Assembly: GCF_000282575.1 (NCBI RefSeq)
Contig: NZ_AKJA01000017.1
Coordinates: 62,001-126,000 of the forward strand
Length of the DNA: 64,000 bases
Source of the DNA: Herbaspirillum sp. YR522
Lineage (GTDB): Bacteria; Pseudomonadota; Gammaproteobacteria; Burkholderiales; Burkholderiaceae_D
Direction of reading: 5' to 3'
Shown: in pieces, positions 1-8,509 of the stretch
How positions within the stretch are numbered: the first letter of the stretch is position 1
How the letters are laid out: each line of letters opens with the position of its first letter
Translations under genes and position numbers: made by a program
The notes under the pieces: model-generated
Databases searched by the model: none
What the model was told of the DNA's origin: nothing
The model's input: the letters and a program-made list of their open reading frames with translations, nothing else

Positions 1-846
1 GGCCGGGAAACCGGTGACCAGCGGGATGAGCGCATTGCGGAACACGTGCTTGTACAGTACCCGGTGTTCGGACAGGCCCTTGGCGCGCGCAGTCAACACG
101 TACTGCTTGCGGATCTCCTCGAGGAAGGTGTTCTTGGTCAGCATGGTGGTGACGGCAAAGGCGCCCGCCACCGAGGCCGTCACCGGCAACGTGATATGCC
201 ACAGGTAGTCGGTCACCCGGCCCAGCAGCGACAGGGTCTGCCAGTTGTCGGATGTCAAACCCCGCAATGGAAACCACTGCAGGAAACTGCCGCCGCCAAA
301 TACCACCAGCAGGAACACCCCCAGCACGAACCCGGGGATCGAATAGCCGACCAGCACCAGGGCACTGGTGAGCCCATCGAAGCGGCTGCCCTCGCGCACC
401 GCCTTGGCGATACCCAGCGGTATCGAGATCAGATAGGTCAGCAGGAAGGTCCACAGGCCGATGGTGATCGACACCGGCAGCTTGGACTTGACCAGCGACC
501 AGACATCGCCGTGATGATAGAAGCTACGGCCCAGGTCGAAACTCAGGAAACCCTTGAGCATGGTCCAGAAGCGCTCGGCCGGCGGCTTGTCGAAACCGTA
601 CAGCTTCTTGATCTCGGCCACCCGCGCCTCATCGATGCCCTGGCGCCCCCGGTAGCCGGCCGCGCCCGATGCGGCTCCGCCGCCGGAGGCCTCACCGGCG
701 CCGCCGCGCCCCTTCATCTCGATCATGGCCTGCTCGACCGGGCCACCCGGCACGAACTGGATCACCGCAAAGGTGATGGCGATGACGCCAAACAGCGTCG
801 GCACCATCAGCAGCACCCGCTTCAATATATAAGTCCAGATATTCAT
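1..846 (-). CDS. yejB: YejB-like peptide/microcin C ABC transporter permease (partial)
   Basis: Inner-membrane permease subunit of a peptide-importing ABC transporter of the YejABEF type, which takes up oligopeptides and microcin C in enterobacteria. The start is at 846 and reads MNIWTYILKRVLLMVPTLFG, the usual N-terminal membrane segment of DppB/OppB/YejB permeases. It is followed by VPGGPVEQ, a periplasmic loop, and four or more further hydrophobic segments. A Gly/Ala-rich insert lies near residues 45-65. The frame stays open to position 1, so 282 codons are visible and the C-terminus lies outside the window. It starts 31 bp after the stop of the solute-binding gene, which supports one operon. 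Family assignment is firm; the exact substrate is inferred. Confidence 0.88.
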   Translation of the reverse strand, partial: MNIWTYILKRVLLMVPTLFGVIAITFAVIQFVPGGPVEQAMIEMKGRGGAGEASGGGAASGAAGYRGRQGIDEARVAEIKKLYGFDKPPAERFWTMLKGFLSFDLGRSFYHHGDVWSLVKSKLPVSITIGLWTFLLTYLISIPLGIAKAVREGSRFDGLTSALVLVGYSIPGFVLGVFLLVVFGGGSFLQWFPLRGLTSDNWQTLSLLGRVTDYLWHITLPVTASVAGAFAVTTMLTKNTFLEEIRKQYVLTARAKGLSEHRVLYKHVFRNALIPLVTGFPA

Positions 847-877
847 GCTCGTCTCAGGCTAGCCGGGATTGGTGTAT

Positions 878-2698
878 TCATCGCGCCCTCTCTTCCCACC
901 AGGTGCCGATCACGTAGGGGTCGGCCTGGTAATACAGCGGCGCCTTGGCCGGGATGCCAAAGCGGTTCTGGTAGGCGATGCGATGGGTCGACGAGTACCA
1001 GTGCGGTACCACGATGTACTTGTGCAGCAGCACCCGGTCCAGCGCGCGGGCCGCCGCCGTCAGCCGGGGCCGGGAATCGGCCGCCACCAGCGCCTGCACC
1101 AGTTGGTCCACCACCGGGTCCTTCAAGCCCCAGGCGTTATTGGAGCCCTTCTCGTCGGCCGCCTTGGAGCCGAACATGTCGAACATCTCGTTGCCGGGGC
1201 TGCTGACGTCGGGAAACCGGATGCTGGTCATGTCGAAGTCGAATTCTTCCATGCGCTTGGCCACCAGCGCGTAGTCGGCCGTGCGCTGCGAGACATCGAT
1301 GCCAAGCGTGCGCAGGTTGCGGGCGAACACACTGACCACGCGCGACATCGCGCCCTGGTCGTCGAGGATCTCGAACGACAGCGGCTGGCCCTTCGCATTG
1401 CGCACCGCGCCGTCGCGGTAGACCCAGCCGGCCTCGGCCAGCAGCGTGCGCGCGCGCCGCAGGTTTTCGCGCAGCGAGCCGGGCGGATTGGTGTTGGGCG
1501 GCACCGGTGCCGGGCCGAACACGGCCGGATCGATCTTGCCGCCGCCGGCCTGGATCGACTTGAGCAGCGCCAGTTCGTCACCTTCGGGCACGCCGGTGGC
1601 GGCCAGCTGGCTATTGTTGAAGAACGAATAGATGCGGGTGTACTGGCTGTAGAACAGCTGCCGGTTCATCCACTCGTAGTCCAGCGCCAGCCCGATGGCC
1701 TGGCGCACCCGCACATCCTTGAATTGGTCGCGCCGCAGGTTCATCACGAATCCCTGCATGCCGGCGCCGTTGGAATGCCTGAATTCCTTCTTGATGATGC
1801 GGCCGTCGCGGAACTGCGGCCCGGTATAGCTGCGGGCCCAGTTCTTGGCGCTGTATTCCACCACCACATCGAATTCGCCCGCCTTGAACGCCTGCAGGCG
1901 CGCCACGTCGTCGGCATAGAAGCGATAGACGATGCGCTCGAAGTTGTACATGCCGCGCCGGCTGGGCACCTGCTGGCCCCAGTAGTCGGGATTGCGGCGA
2001 TAGGTGATGGCGCGCCCGAGGTCGTAATTGTCGATCAGGTAGGGGCCGCTGGAAATGGGCGGGGTCAGCTGGATCTGGTCGAACGGCGTGCCCTGTGCCC
2101 ACTTCTTCGAGAACACCGGCACGCTGCCGACGATCAGCGGCAACTCGTGGTTCTGGCTGGCAAATTCGAAGCGCACCGTGGCCGCGTCCACCACCACGCA
2201 GCGCTTGACGTCGGCAAAGACCGACTTGAAGGCCGGCGCGCCCTTGTCCATCAGGGTATCGAACGAGTATTTGACGTCGCCGGCCGTGACCTTGTCGCCG
2301 TTATTGAAGCGCGCCCGGGCATTGATATGGAAGTCGATCGACATGCGGTCCGGCGCCAGCCGGATGTCGTCGGCCAGCAGGCCATAGACCGTGGCCACCT
2401 CATCCGAGGCCTGGACCGTCAGGGTCTCGAACATCAACTCGGCCACGCCGGCGGCCGAGACGCCCTTGAGCGAGAACGGATTGAACTTGTCGAAACTGGT
2501 GCGGCGGTCGGGATTGGCCAGGTACAGCGTGCCACGCCGGGGCGCATCGGGATTGACGTAGTCGAAATGGGTGAAACCGGGCCCGTACTTGGGCGTGTCG
2601 TAGAGCGAGAACGCGTGCTCGGCGTGGGCCGCGAGGCTGGCTGCCAGCAGGCTGGCGCAGCACAGGGCGCGGCAAAGGGGCGGAAACGGGTTGACCAT
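878..2698 (-). CDS. yejA: YejA-like extracellular solute-binding protein, family 5
   Basis: Periplasmic substrate-binding protein that delivers peptides to the YejB/YejE/YejF transporter. The chosen start at 2698 gives [20 protein letters not shown] followed by [10 protein letters not shown], a clear Sec signal peptide with cleavage after AHA. A longer frame to 2812 adds 38 residues with no signal character. The mature protein has the family-5 layout: [15 protein letters not shown] early, the RRNPDYWG stretch mid-protein, and a C-terminal [10 protein letters not shown] region. At 606 residues it matches YejA proteins. It lies 31 bp upstream of yejB on the same strand and is transcribed divergently from fabI. 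Confidence 0.88.
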   Translation of the reverse strand: MVNPFPPLCRALCCASLLAASLAAHAEHAFSLYDTPKYGPGFTHFDYVNPDAPRRGTLYLANPDRRTSFDKFNPFSLKGVSAAGVAELMFETLTVQASDEVATVYGLLADDIRLAPDRMSIDFHINARARFNNGDKVTAGDVKYSFDTLMDKGAPAFKSVFADVKRCVVVDAATVRFEFASQNHELPLIVGSVPVFSKKWAQGTPFDQIQLTPPISSGPYLIDNYDLGRAITYRRNPDYWGQQVPSRRGMYNFERIVYRFYADDVARLQAFKAGEFDVVVEYSAKNWARSYTGPQFRDGRIIKKEFRHSNGAGMQGFVMNLRRDQFKDVRVRQAIGLALDYEWMNRQLFYSQYTRIYSFFNNSQLAATGVPEGDELALLKSIQAGGGKIDPAVFGPAPVPPNTNPPGSLRENLRRARTLLAEAGWVYRDGAVRNAKGQPLSFEILDDQGAMSRVVSVFARNLRTLGIDVSQRTADYALVAKRMEEFDFDMTSIRFPDVSSPGNEMFDMFGSKAADEKGSNNAWGLKDPVVDQLVQALVAADSRPRLTAAARALDRVLLHKYIVVPHWYSSTHRIAYQNRFGIPAKAPLYYQADPYVIGTWWEERAR

Positions 2699-3033
2699 GC
2701 GGGCTATTGTTGGCGGCTCTTGCGGGCGGTTATGTCGGTGTCGGGCTGGCGGCACGCAAGTCTCGTGCCGACAGCATGTTGCATGGCAAGCATCGGAAGG
2801 CATTGTACCCAAGCCCCGCAGCTTGCTTCATGCGATTTTCATTGATCCAGATGCGCGCGCCACGTATCGGTTCCCGCCGACGGCTGTGCCAAAGGTTGCC
2901 GCTTGCATCGCAAGCCCCTACAATCCGGGTCTGTTACAGCATGGCGCCCCTTAGCCGGTGGCGCCGCTACCACCAACGTCGGCCGGGCGCGCGCAGCAAC
3001 TGCCGCCTTCCCGATGGACCAAACGGAGTCATC
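2699..3033. other. Divergent intergenic region yejA / fabI
   Basis: 335 bases between two divergent genes. It carries a good sigma-70-type promoter toward fabI (listed separately). No convincing small gene is visible. Short frames exist here but have no ribosome binding site. Confidence 0.6.
2896..2924 (+). promoter_or_regulatory. Candidate sigma-70 promoter of fabI
   Basis: TTGCCG at 2896-2901 and TACAAT at 2919-2924 are separated by exactly 17 bp, giving 4/6 and 5/6 matches to the -35 and -10 consensus. Transcription would start near 2931, leaving a leader of about 100 nt before the fabI ATG. Seen by eye only. Confidence 0.55.
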
Positions 3034-3816
3034 ATGGCATTTCTGCAAGGCAAGAAAATTCTGATCACCGGCCTGCTGTCGAATCGCTCGATCGCCTACG
3101 GCATCGCCACCGCATGCAAGCGCGAAGGCGCCGAGCTGGCCTTTACCTATGTCGGCGAGCGCTTCAAGGACCGCATCACCAAGTTTGCCGAAGAGTTCGA
3201 CAGCAAGCTGATCTTCGACTGCGACGTCGCCAGCGACGACCAGATCAACGCCTTGTTCGCCGACCTCGGCAAGTCCTGGACCCAACTCGATGGCCTGGTC
3301 CACGCCATCGGCTTTGCCCCCAGCGAGGCCATCGCCGGCGACTTCCTCGAAGGCTTCTCGCGCGAAGGCTTCAAGATCGCCCACGATATCTCGGCCTACA
3401 GCTTTCCGGCCATGGCCAAGGCCGCCGCGCCGATGCTCAGCGCCAATGCCGCCCTGCTGACGCTGACCTATCTCGGCTCCGAACGCGTGGTGCCGAACTA
3501 CAACACCATGGGCCTGGCCAAGGCATCGCTGGAAGCCTCGGTGCGCTACCTCGCCGAAGCCCTCGGCCCGCGCGGCGTACGCGTCAACGGCGTCTCGGCC
3601 GGCCCGATCAAGACCCTGGCCGCCAGCGGCATCAAGGGCTTTGGCAAGATCCTCGGCGCCGTCGCCGACACCGCGCCACTGCGCCGCAACGTGACCATCG
3701 ACGACGTCGGCAATGCATCCGCGTTCCTGCTGTCGGACCTGGCTTCGGGCATTACCGGTGAAATCACCTATGTCGACGGCGGATTTTCTCGCGTGGTGGG
3801 TGGCATCGCAGAATAA
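3034..3816 (+). CDS. fabI: Enoyl-[acyl-carrier-protein] reductase (NADH)
   Basis: Cytoplasmic enzyme that catalyses the last reduction of each fatty-acid elongation cycle, trans-2-enoyl-ACP to acyl-ACP with NADH; it is the target of triclosan-type inhibitors. The 260-residue product begins [20 protein letters not shown], with the FabI-specific nucleotide loop [11 protein letters not shown]. The catalytic Tyr-x6-Lys is seen in [14 protein letters not shown] near residues 156-163, and the C-terminus has [13 protein letters not shown]. An upstream extension of the frame has no start signal. Length equals that of typical FabI. It is monocistronic here, with its own promoter. Confidence 0.97.
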   Translation: MAFLQGKKILITGLLSNRSIAYGIATACKREGAELAFTYVGERFKDRITKFAEEFDSKLIFDCDVASDDQINALFADLGKSWTQLDGLVHAIGFAPSEAIAGDFLEGFSREGFKIAHDISAYSFPAMAKAAAPMLSANAALLTLTYLGSERVVPNYNTMGLAKASLEASVRYLAEALGPRGVRVNGVSAGPIKTLAASGIKGFGKILGAVADTAPLRRNVTIDDVGNASAFLLSDLASGITGEITYVDGGFSRVVGGIAE

Positions 3817-4190
3817 TGTGTAACATTAGCGCGTTGGCATGATGCCAAAGCCGATGTTTTACTGTATGATTCGGCTTGTGCGTTGCAATATGCAGCACAC
3901 AGGCGAATCAGCCGGGTTGCTCGTCCCTGACGAGAGTATCCAGCGGATTGCCCTAGCAGCTTCGCAAGCCTTACCTGTCATCCAGACAAGTTCTCAGTAA
4001 AAGCCCTCCCGCCCCTGGTGTCGCTCATTGACACCGTCCCGGCGCAAAGCTTTTGTGCCGAAATTTCTTTGTATTTTCATAGTCATTTCGTCGGTTGGCG
4101 TTGCTTTTTTCGTTCAGGCCATATCAGCCAGGCGTGCGCTTGCTCGCCCCTGGTGGTTGGGTCTGACGTTTCACATTCACGAAAGAGATT
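3817..4190. other. Intergenic region fabI-rhlE with probable long rhlE leader
   Basis: 374 bases without a gene. A short perfect inverted repeat TTGGCA-TGA-TGCCAA lies at 3834-3848, just after fabI; it has no T-run, so it is a weak terminator or a binding site. TATGAT at 3865-3870 is a possible -10 with no good -35. From about 3880 to 4190 the sequence is pyrimidine-rich and non-coding, consistent with a long 5' untranslated region for the helicase gene. Such leaders are common on cold-responsive RNA helicase genes, so this role is inferred. Confidence 0.4.
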
Positions 4191-5699
4191 ATGACTTTTG
4201 AAGCACTTGGCCTTAACCCTTCGATCATCAAAGCACTGACCGAAGCCGGCTATACCGTCCCGACCCCAGTCCAGGAAAAAGCCATCCCTGCCGCCATCGC
4301 CGGCCAGGATCTGCTGGTTTCGTCGCAGACCGGTTCGGGCAAGACCGCGGCATTCATGCTGCCTTCGCTGCACAAGCTGGCTGAACTGCCGCAAGCTGCC
4401 GAAGGCGCCGGCGCCGCCCGCACGCCCAACCAGGAACGCCAGGCCAGCCGCTCGCGCGGCGAGCGCCCGCGTTTCACCCCGGCCCAACCGAAGATGCTGG
4501 TGCTGACCCCGACGCGCGAACTGGCGTTGCAGGTCACCACCGCCACCGACAAGTACGGTTCGTACATGCGCCGCGTGCGCGTGGTGTCGATCCTGGGCGG
4601 CATGCCTTACCCGAAGCAGATGCAACTGCTGTCGAAGAACCCCGAAATCCTGGTGGCGACCCCTGGCCGCCTGATCGACCATATGGAATCGGGCAAGATC
4701 GATTTCTCGCAACTGCAGATCCTGGTGCTGGACGAAGCCGACCGCATGCTGGACATGGGCTTCATCGACGACATCGAGAAGATCGTCGCCGCCACTCCCG
4801 ATACGCGCCAGACCATGCTGTTCTCGGCTACGCTGGACGGCGTGGTCGGCAACATGGCCAAGCGCATCACCAACAATCCGGCCACGATCCAGATCGCCGG
4901 TTCGGCCACCCGCCACGAAAACATCATGCAGCGCGTGCACTTCGTGGACGACCTGTCGCACAAGAATCGCCTGCTGGACCACCTGCTGCGCGACGTGACG
5001 ATGGACCAGGCCGTGGTGTTTACCGCCACCAAGCGTGACGCCGACACCATCGCCGACCGTCTCAACATCGGTGGTTTCGCGGCCGCCGCATTGCATGGCG
5101 ACATGCACCAGGGCGCACGTAATCGCACCCTCAACAGCCTGCGCCGCGGCCAGGTTCGCGTGCTGGTGGCCACCGACGTCGCCGCGCGCGGTATCGACGT
5201 GCCGGGCATCACCCACGTGTTCAATTACGACCTGCCGAAGTTCGCCGAAGACTATGTGCACCGTATCGGCCGTACCGGCCGTGCCGGTCGCAAGGGCGTG
5301 GCGATCTCGCTGGTGAACCATGCAGAAGGCATGCATGTGAAGCGTATCGAGCGTTTCACCAAGCAGTCGATCCCGGTCGATGTGGTCGAAGGCCACGAAC
5401 CGAAGAAGACGGCATCGGCTTCGCGCAGCCCGCGCAAGCCAGGCAACTGGCGTCCGGGCGATGGCCGCAGCAACAATGCAGGCGGCGCTGGCGCCCGCTT
5501 TGGCAACCGCGAAGGTGGCGGTGGTCAACGCGAAGGTGGTTTCGGCGGCAATCGCGAAGGTGGTTTCGGTGGCAACCGTGACGGCCGCAGCTTCGGCGGC
5601 AAGCCGGCCGGTGCCGGTGGTCCGCGTCGCGAAGGAGGCGGCTACAAGGGCGCTGGTGCCCGTACCGACGGCCCACGTCGCTCCTACGGCGATCGTTGA
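4191..5699 (+). CDS. rhlE: DEAD-box ATP-dependent RNA helicase, RhlE type
   Basis: RNA-dependent ATPase/helicase acting in RNA remodelling (ribosome assembly, RNA decay, cold adaptation in relatives). The 502 residues show motifs in order: Q motif (GYTVPTPVQEKAI, 21-33), Walker A (SQTGSGKT, 45-52), PTRELA, the DEAD box (D181-E-A-D184), SAT, and HRIGRTGRAGRKG. An insert of about 35 residues rich in Gln, Arg and Ala sits between motifs I and Ia. The last 100 residues form a Gly/Arg-rich tail with repeated GGFGGNREGG units, typical for non-specific RNA binding. A strong terminator follows. RhlE is the closest subfamily by motif spelling and tail. Confidence 0.93.
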   Translation: MTFEALGLNPSIIKALTEAGYTVPTPVQEKAIPAAIAGQDLLVSSQTGSGKTAAFMLPSLHKLAELPQAAEGAGAARTPNQERQASRSRGERPRFTPAQPKMLVLTPTRELALQVTTATDKYGSYMRRVRVVSILGGMPYPKQMQLLSKNPEILVATPGRLIDHMESGKIDFSQLQILVLDEADRMLDMGFIDDIEKIVAATPDTRQTMLFSATLDGVVGNMAKRITNNPATIQIAGSATRHENIMQRVHFVDDLSHKNRLLDHLLRDVTMDQAVVFTATKRDADTIADRLNIGGFAAAALHGDMHQGARNRTLNSLRRGQVRVLVATDVAARGIDVPGITHVFNYDLPKFAEDYVHRIGRTGRAGRKGVAISLVNHAEGMHVKRIERFTKQSIPVDVVEGHEPKKTASASRSPRKPGNWRPGDGRSNNAGGAGARFGNREGGGGQREGGFGGNREGGFGGNRDGRSFGGKPAGAGGPRREGGGYKGAGARTDGPRRSYGDR

Positions 5700-5760
5700 T
5701 TGCCGTGATCGCCGGCGCGTGATCGCCGAGCTGTAGCAAGCTTGCTTGCCACGAGAAGAC

Positions 5761-5792
5761 ATACCCGATGAGTGATCATCGGGTATTTTTTT
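5761..5792 (+). terminator. Rho-independent terminator of rhlE
   Basis: Perfect 11-bp stem ATACCCGATGA (5761-5771) / TCATCGGGTAT (5776-5786) with a GTGA loop, followed by a T-run to 5792. Confidence 0.92.
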
Positions 5793-6005
5793 GGCGCGCG
5801 CCACGCGGATGGCCGGGCAACGACCTGGCACACCGGGCGACTGCGCACGGTGCCTCTGCCGCGCCGGATGCAACGGGGATTTTTCTAATAAATACACGCC
5901 GTTACCGAGCGCTCTTTCAAATTCCCGTGACTGAATATCGCGCCCGGTGCTTCTAGAGTGAAGCCACCACCGATCCCGGTGGCATCCATCTGCAAGGAGC
6001 ATCCC
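5793..6005 (+). promoter_or_regulatory. Upstream region of the peptide cassette
   Basis: This stretch lies between the rhlE terminator and the candidate precursor gene. It includes an AT-rich tract (about 5880-5900) in otherwise GC-rich DNA and must contain the cassette promoter, since the terminator isolates it from rhlE. I cannot name a convincing -35/-10 pair. A strong Shine-Dalgarno AAGGAG (5994-5999) sits 6 nt before the ATG at 6006. Confidence 0.45.
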
Positions 6006-6167
6006 ATGACATCCAGCAACCTGGACGCGATTGTCCAACCCGCCGCCGACCAACTGATCCAGCACGATATCGAGCGCGCCCGGCAGGAGGTCGAGATCCA
6101 GATCCATCACAGCCCGTGGAACATGAACCAACGCTTGAACATGATCGCCTACGAAGACCAGGCCTGA
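6006..6167 (+). CDS. Candidate RiPP precursor peptide (53 aa)
   Basis: Small gene with one of the best ribosome binding sites in the window (AAGGAG, 6-nt spacing). The 53-residue product starts MTSSNLDAIVQPAADQLIQH and has no signal peptide or membrane segment. The first 33 residues are acidic and likely helical, like a recognition leader. The last 20 (HHSPWNMNQRLNMIAYEDQA) are rich in Asn, His, Met, Trp and Tyr, as expected for a modified core. It is the first gene of an operon with an HExxH protein, an ABC exporter and a JmjC-type oxygenase, the classical setting of a ribosomally made, modified peptide. I do not recognise a named precursor family. The precursor role is inferred from size, position and partners. 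Confidence 0.65.
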   Translation: MTSSNLDAIVQPAADQLIQHDIERARQEVEIQIHHSPWNMNQRLNMIAYEDQA

Positions 6168-6218
6168 GTCGAACGGGGGCGCCTGCCGGGCGCCCCTTCC
6201 ATGGGAAGAGGCAAGCAA

Positions 6219-7145
6219 ATGATCCTGCAGACCAGCCATCTGGATTTGATGAATACCGTGCTGACCCTGGTAGAAGCCAGCCAACCCGACGCCGGAAGGA
6301 ATTGCCGCTCCCTGGAACAGGTCCGGGCCGGATACCGAAGCTTCCTGCAATCATTAAAGCAACGTCAGGTCGATATCGCATCGCGCGAGATATCGTTCAT
6401 TACCGAGCACGGTGCCACCGCAACCCTGCGCCACTATTTTGCCAATGATTCACTGCTTGACGACCGCCAGCAGGCCGAGGTCATCGGGCATGCCCAAGAC
6501 CACCGCACGGCGCAGAAGCTGGCGCGCCTGGATTGCGCGCTACATGAGGTCTCCCTGTATTCGCGCGACTACCTGGATTTTCTCCAGACCATCATCACCG
6601 ATATCTTCATCCTGCCGTCGGACAAGGCGCGCGCCGGCTCGACCTCGCAGGCGATCGGCCTGATCTGGATGAATCCCAGGCCGACCTATACCCTGCCCGA
6701 CATCATCGAGATGCTGGTGCATGAGTTCACGCACCACGCGATGTTCCTCGACGAGATGAAGTACAGGCATTATTCATATGAACGAGTACTCGACCGGTCC
6801 ACCTGGGCCCGCTCGGCGATCCTCAATATCGCCCGTCCGCTGGACAAGGTATTGCACAGCATCGTCGTGTCCACCGAGATACTGCTGTTTCGCAACAGCT
6901 TTCTTGGCCATCCGATGGCGCCCCGGGTCCATCCGCCCACCAACAAGCTGGCACTCCAGCTCAAGACTTCGCTGGTGCAAGCCGAGCAATCCGTACGCGC
7001 CCACCCCGACGTGCTGAGCGAACGGGGTAGATACGTTCTTGCCAATGCCCATCGTATTTTCCACAGCGCCATCGGCCCCTTGCTCATGTCCCGGCGTCAG
7101 CCTTTCATGCCTCCGATGCGCCCGCCGGCGCAAGCCGTGACGTGA
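6219..7145 (+). CDS. HExxH-motif protein, putative peptide-modification enzyme
   Basis: 308 residues, soluble, with no signal peptide. The core motif is MLVHEFTHHAMFLDEM, with H168-E169-x-x-H172 in a long helix. Upstream of it, IGLIWMNPRPTYTLPDIIEM resembles the strand-plus-helix that precedes HExxH in the HEXXH peptide-modification family (TIGR04267-type), whose members sit beside RiPP precursors. The motif could hold iron or zinc; which one, and whether it hydroxylates or cleaves, cannot be read from sequence. The start at 6219 is chosen because GGAAGAGG (6203-6210) is well spaced before it; an ATG at 6201 has no ribosome binding site. The stop overlaps the next start (GTGA), indicating translational coupling. 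Confidence 0.6.
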   Translation: MILQTSHLDLMNTVLTLVEASQPDAGRNCRSLEQVRAGYRSFLQSLKQRQVDIASREISFITEHGATATLRHYFANDSLLDDRQQAEVIGHAQDHRTAQKLARLDCALHEVSLYSRDYLDFLQTIITDIFILPSDKARAGSTSQAIGLIWMNPRPTYTLPDIIEMLVHEFTHHAMFLDEMKYRHYSYERVLDRSTWARSAILNIARPLDKVLHSIVVSTEILLFRNSFLGHPMAPRVHPPTNKLALQLKTSLVQAEQSVRAHPDVLSERGRYVLANAHRIFHSAIGPLLMSRRQPFMPPMRPPAQAVT

Positions 7146-8500
7146 ACCTGCGCCCACGCCAATGGGCGAGCATCCATGGCCATGCAAGCGCAGTCGCAAG
7201 CTTGCTGCTGGTGCTGCTCCACCAGGCCATCGTCGCCAGCTCGACCATTTTCCTGACCGCGATCATTGCGTCGTTCCAGGCCGGCAAACCCTTTCTTCCA
7301 GCGCTGGTCATGTTTCTCGCGACGATGACCTTGCCCTATCTTCCCGGCGCCATATCGTTCTACACCCTTCAAGTATGGGTCAACCGGGCGCACATGCGAT
7401 TTGTCATGGAAGCCGCGAGCGCAGGCGCCGGCAACGTCAACGCCTATCGAAACGGGGATTTGCGCGAACGCACCGAATCGATATTGGCGCGCAACTCGTA
7501 CCCGGTCATCAGGGACTATCTCGGCGCGGTGCATGAGCTGGCCAGCTTCGCCCTCAACAGCCTGCTCAGCGTGCTGGTGATCGGCTTGCTGCTGCCGGCC
7601 CAGCTGCTGCTGGGTTACCTGGCCAGCCTGCTCATGTGTGCCGTGATCATCGCCGCACTCACGCGGCCGATCGCCAGGCAATCGGCGCACAGCGAAGATT
7701 GCTATGTGCGGTTCTCGGCAACCTTGAGCAAGTGCTGGGACAACCTGATGCTCGGCAATCGGCACAACCGCAACGTCTGGGTCGCCCAGGTCGACGATGA
7801 CGGCCAGCGCTTCTATCGCGCGTCGAATCGGCTCGAACTGATCAAGCAGGTGGGCAATGTCGTGCTCGCGGCCGCATCGCTGGGACCGAGCGTATTGCTG
7901 ATCGTGATGCTGGCCTCCAGTGGACAGACCGCTGCCGCGTCGCTGGCGGCGGTCATTGTCAGCCTGACCCGGATATTCCTGATCCTGAACGCCCTCAGTA
8001 CGTTGGTCTATCGTGTGCTGGACCTGATTTCCTTGCATGCAAAGATGCGCGTCCTGTTCAGGTTGCAGGCATCGCTATCGGCTGCGGAGGATCCGCCGCG
8101 CGGCGCGATATCGTCAATCTCGATCAATGGCCAGGCCGTCGGCGACATGCAGCAGGCGCTGGACATCCTGGCCTCGCGCAGTGCCGGCAGGTTCACCATC
8201 ACCGGCCCCAACGGAGGCGGCAAGTCGACCGTACTGCTGCGGCTCAAGGAGCAACACCGGGACCGCGGCTTCCTGCTACCGGCCCAGCATGGCAACCTGA
8301 TGTGGAAATCGTGTCCCGACTCCTTTTCCACAGGCCAGCGAAGCGCCGCAATCCTGACCGAGGTGCTTGGTATTGCGCATATCAAGTGCCTGCTGCTGGA
8401 CGAATGGGACGCCAACATGGACGAGGCCAATACCAGACGCATCGACGCCCTGCTGGAGCACACGAGCAAAGAAAGAATCGTCATCGAGACACGTCACTGA
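7142..8500 (+). CDS. ABC exporter with unusually short ATPase domain
   Basis: 452 residues with a GTG start overlapping the previous stop by 4 bp. Residues about 15-300 contain hydrophobic blocks consistent with six membrane helices of a type I exporter, likely moving the modified peptide out of the cytoplasm. The C-terminal ATPase domain has Walker A GPNGGGKST (355-363), a Q-loop-like LLPAQH, a degenerate signature FSTGQRSA in place of LSGGQ, and Walker B CLLLDEWDANMD. It ends exactly at an H-loop-like His (VIETRH, stop). Only 98 residues separate Walker A from the end, against roughly 180 in ordinary exporters, so most of the helical subdomain is missing. The next gene follows 9 bp later with a good ribosome binding site, so the end looks natural. 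Confidence 0.7.
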   Translation: MNLRPRQWASIHGHASAVASLLLVLLHQAIVASSTIFLTAIIASFQAGKPFLPALVMFLATMTLPYLPGAISFYTLQVWVNRAHMRFVMEAASAGAGNVNAYRNGDLRERTESILARNSYPVIRDYLGAVHELASFALNSLLSVLVIGLLLPAQLLLGYLASLLMCAVIIAALTRPIARQSAHSEDCYVRFSATLSKCWDNLMLGNRHNRNVWVAQVDDDGQRFYRASNRLELIKQVGNVVLAAASLGPSVLLIVMLASSGQTAAASLAAVIVSLTRIFLILNALSTLVYRVLDLISLHAKMRVLFRLQASLSAAEDPPRGAISSISINGQAVGDMQQALDILASRSAGRFTITGPNGGGKSTVLLRLKEQHRDRGFLLPAQHGNLMWKSCPDSFSTGQRSAAILTEVLGIAHIKCLLLDEWDANMDEANTRRIDALLEHTSKERIVIETRH

Positions 8501-8509
8501 GGAAGCATC

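Noticed and set aside
2691-2954. Frame of 87 codons in the yejA/fabI gap
   Set aside because: It overlaps the fabI promoter, has Cys/Arg-rich random-looking sequence and no ribosome site.
5768-5956. 62-codon plus-strand frame after rhlE
   Set aside because: It starts inside the terminator stem and has no ribosome binding site.
4083-6350. Minus-strand open frame of about 755 codons opposite the rhlE gene
   Set aside because: It lies antisense to a clear DEAD-box helicase, crosses a strong terminator, and encodes low-complexity Ala/Thr/Arg/His sequence. It is a shadow of GC-rich coding DNA.
7142-8500. Idea that the short exporter is a frameshifted pseudogene
   Set aside because: All ATPase motifs are in one frame in the right order, the chain ends after an H-loop-like His, and the next gene starts 9 bp later with its own ribosome binding site.
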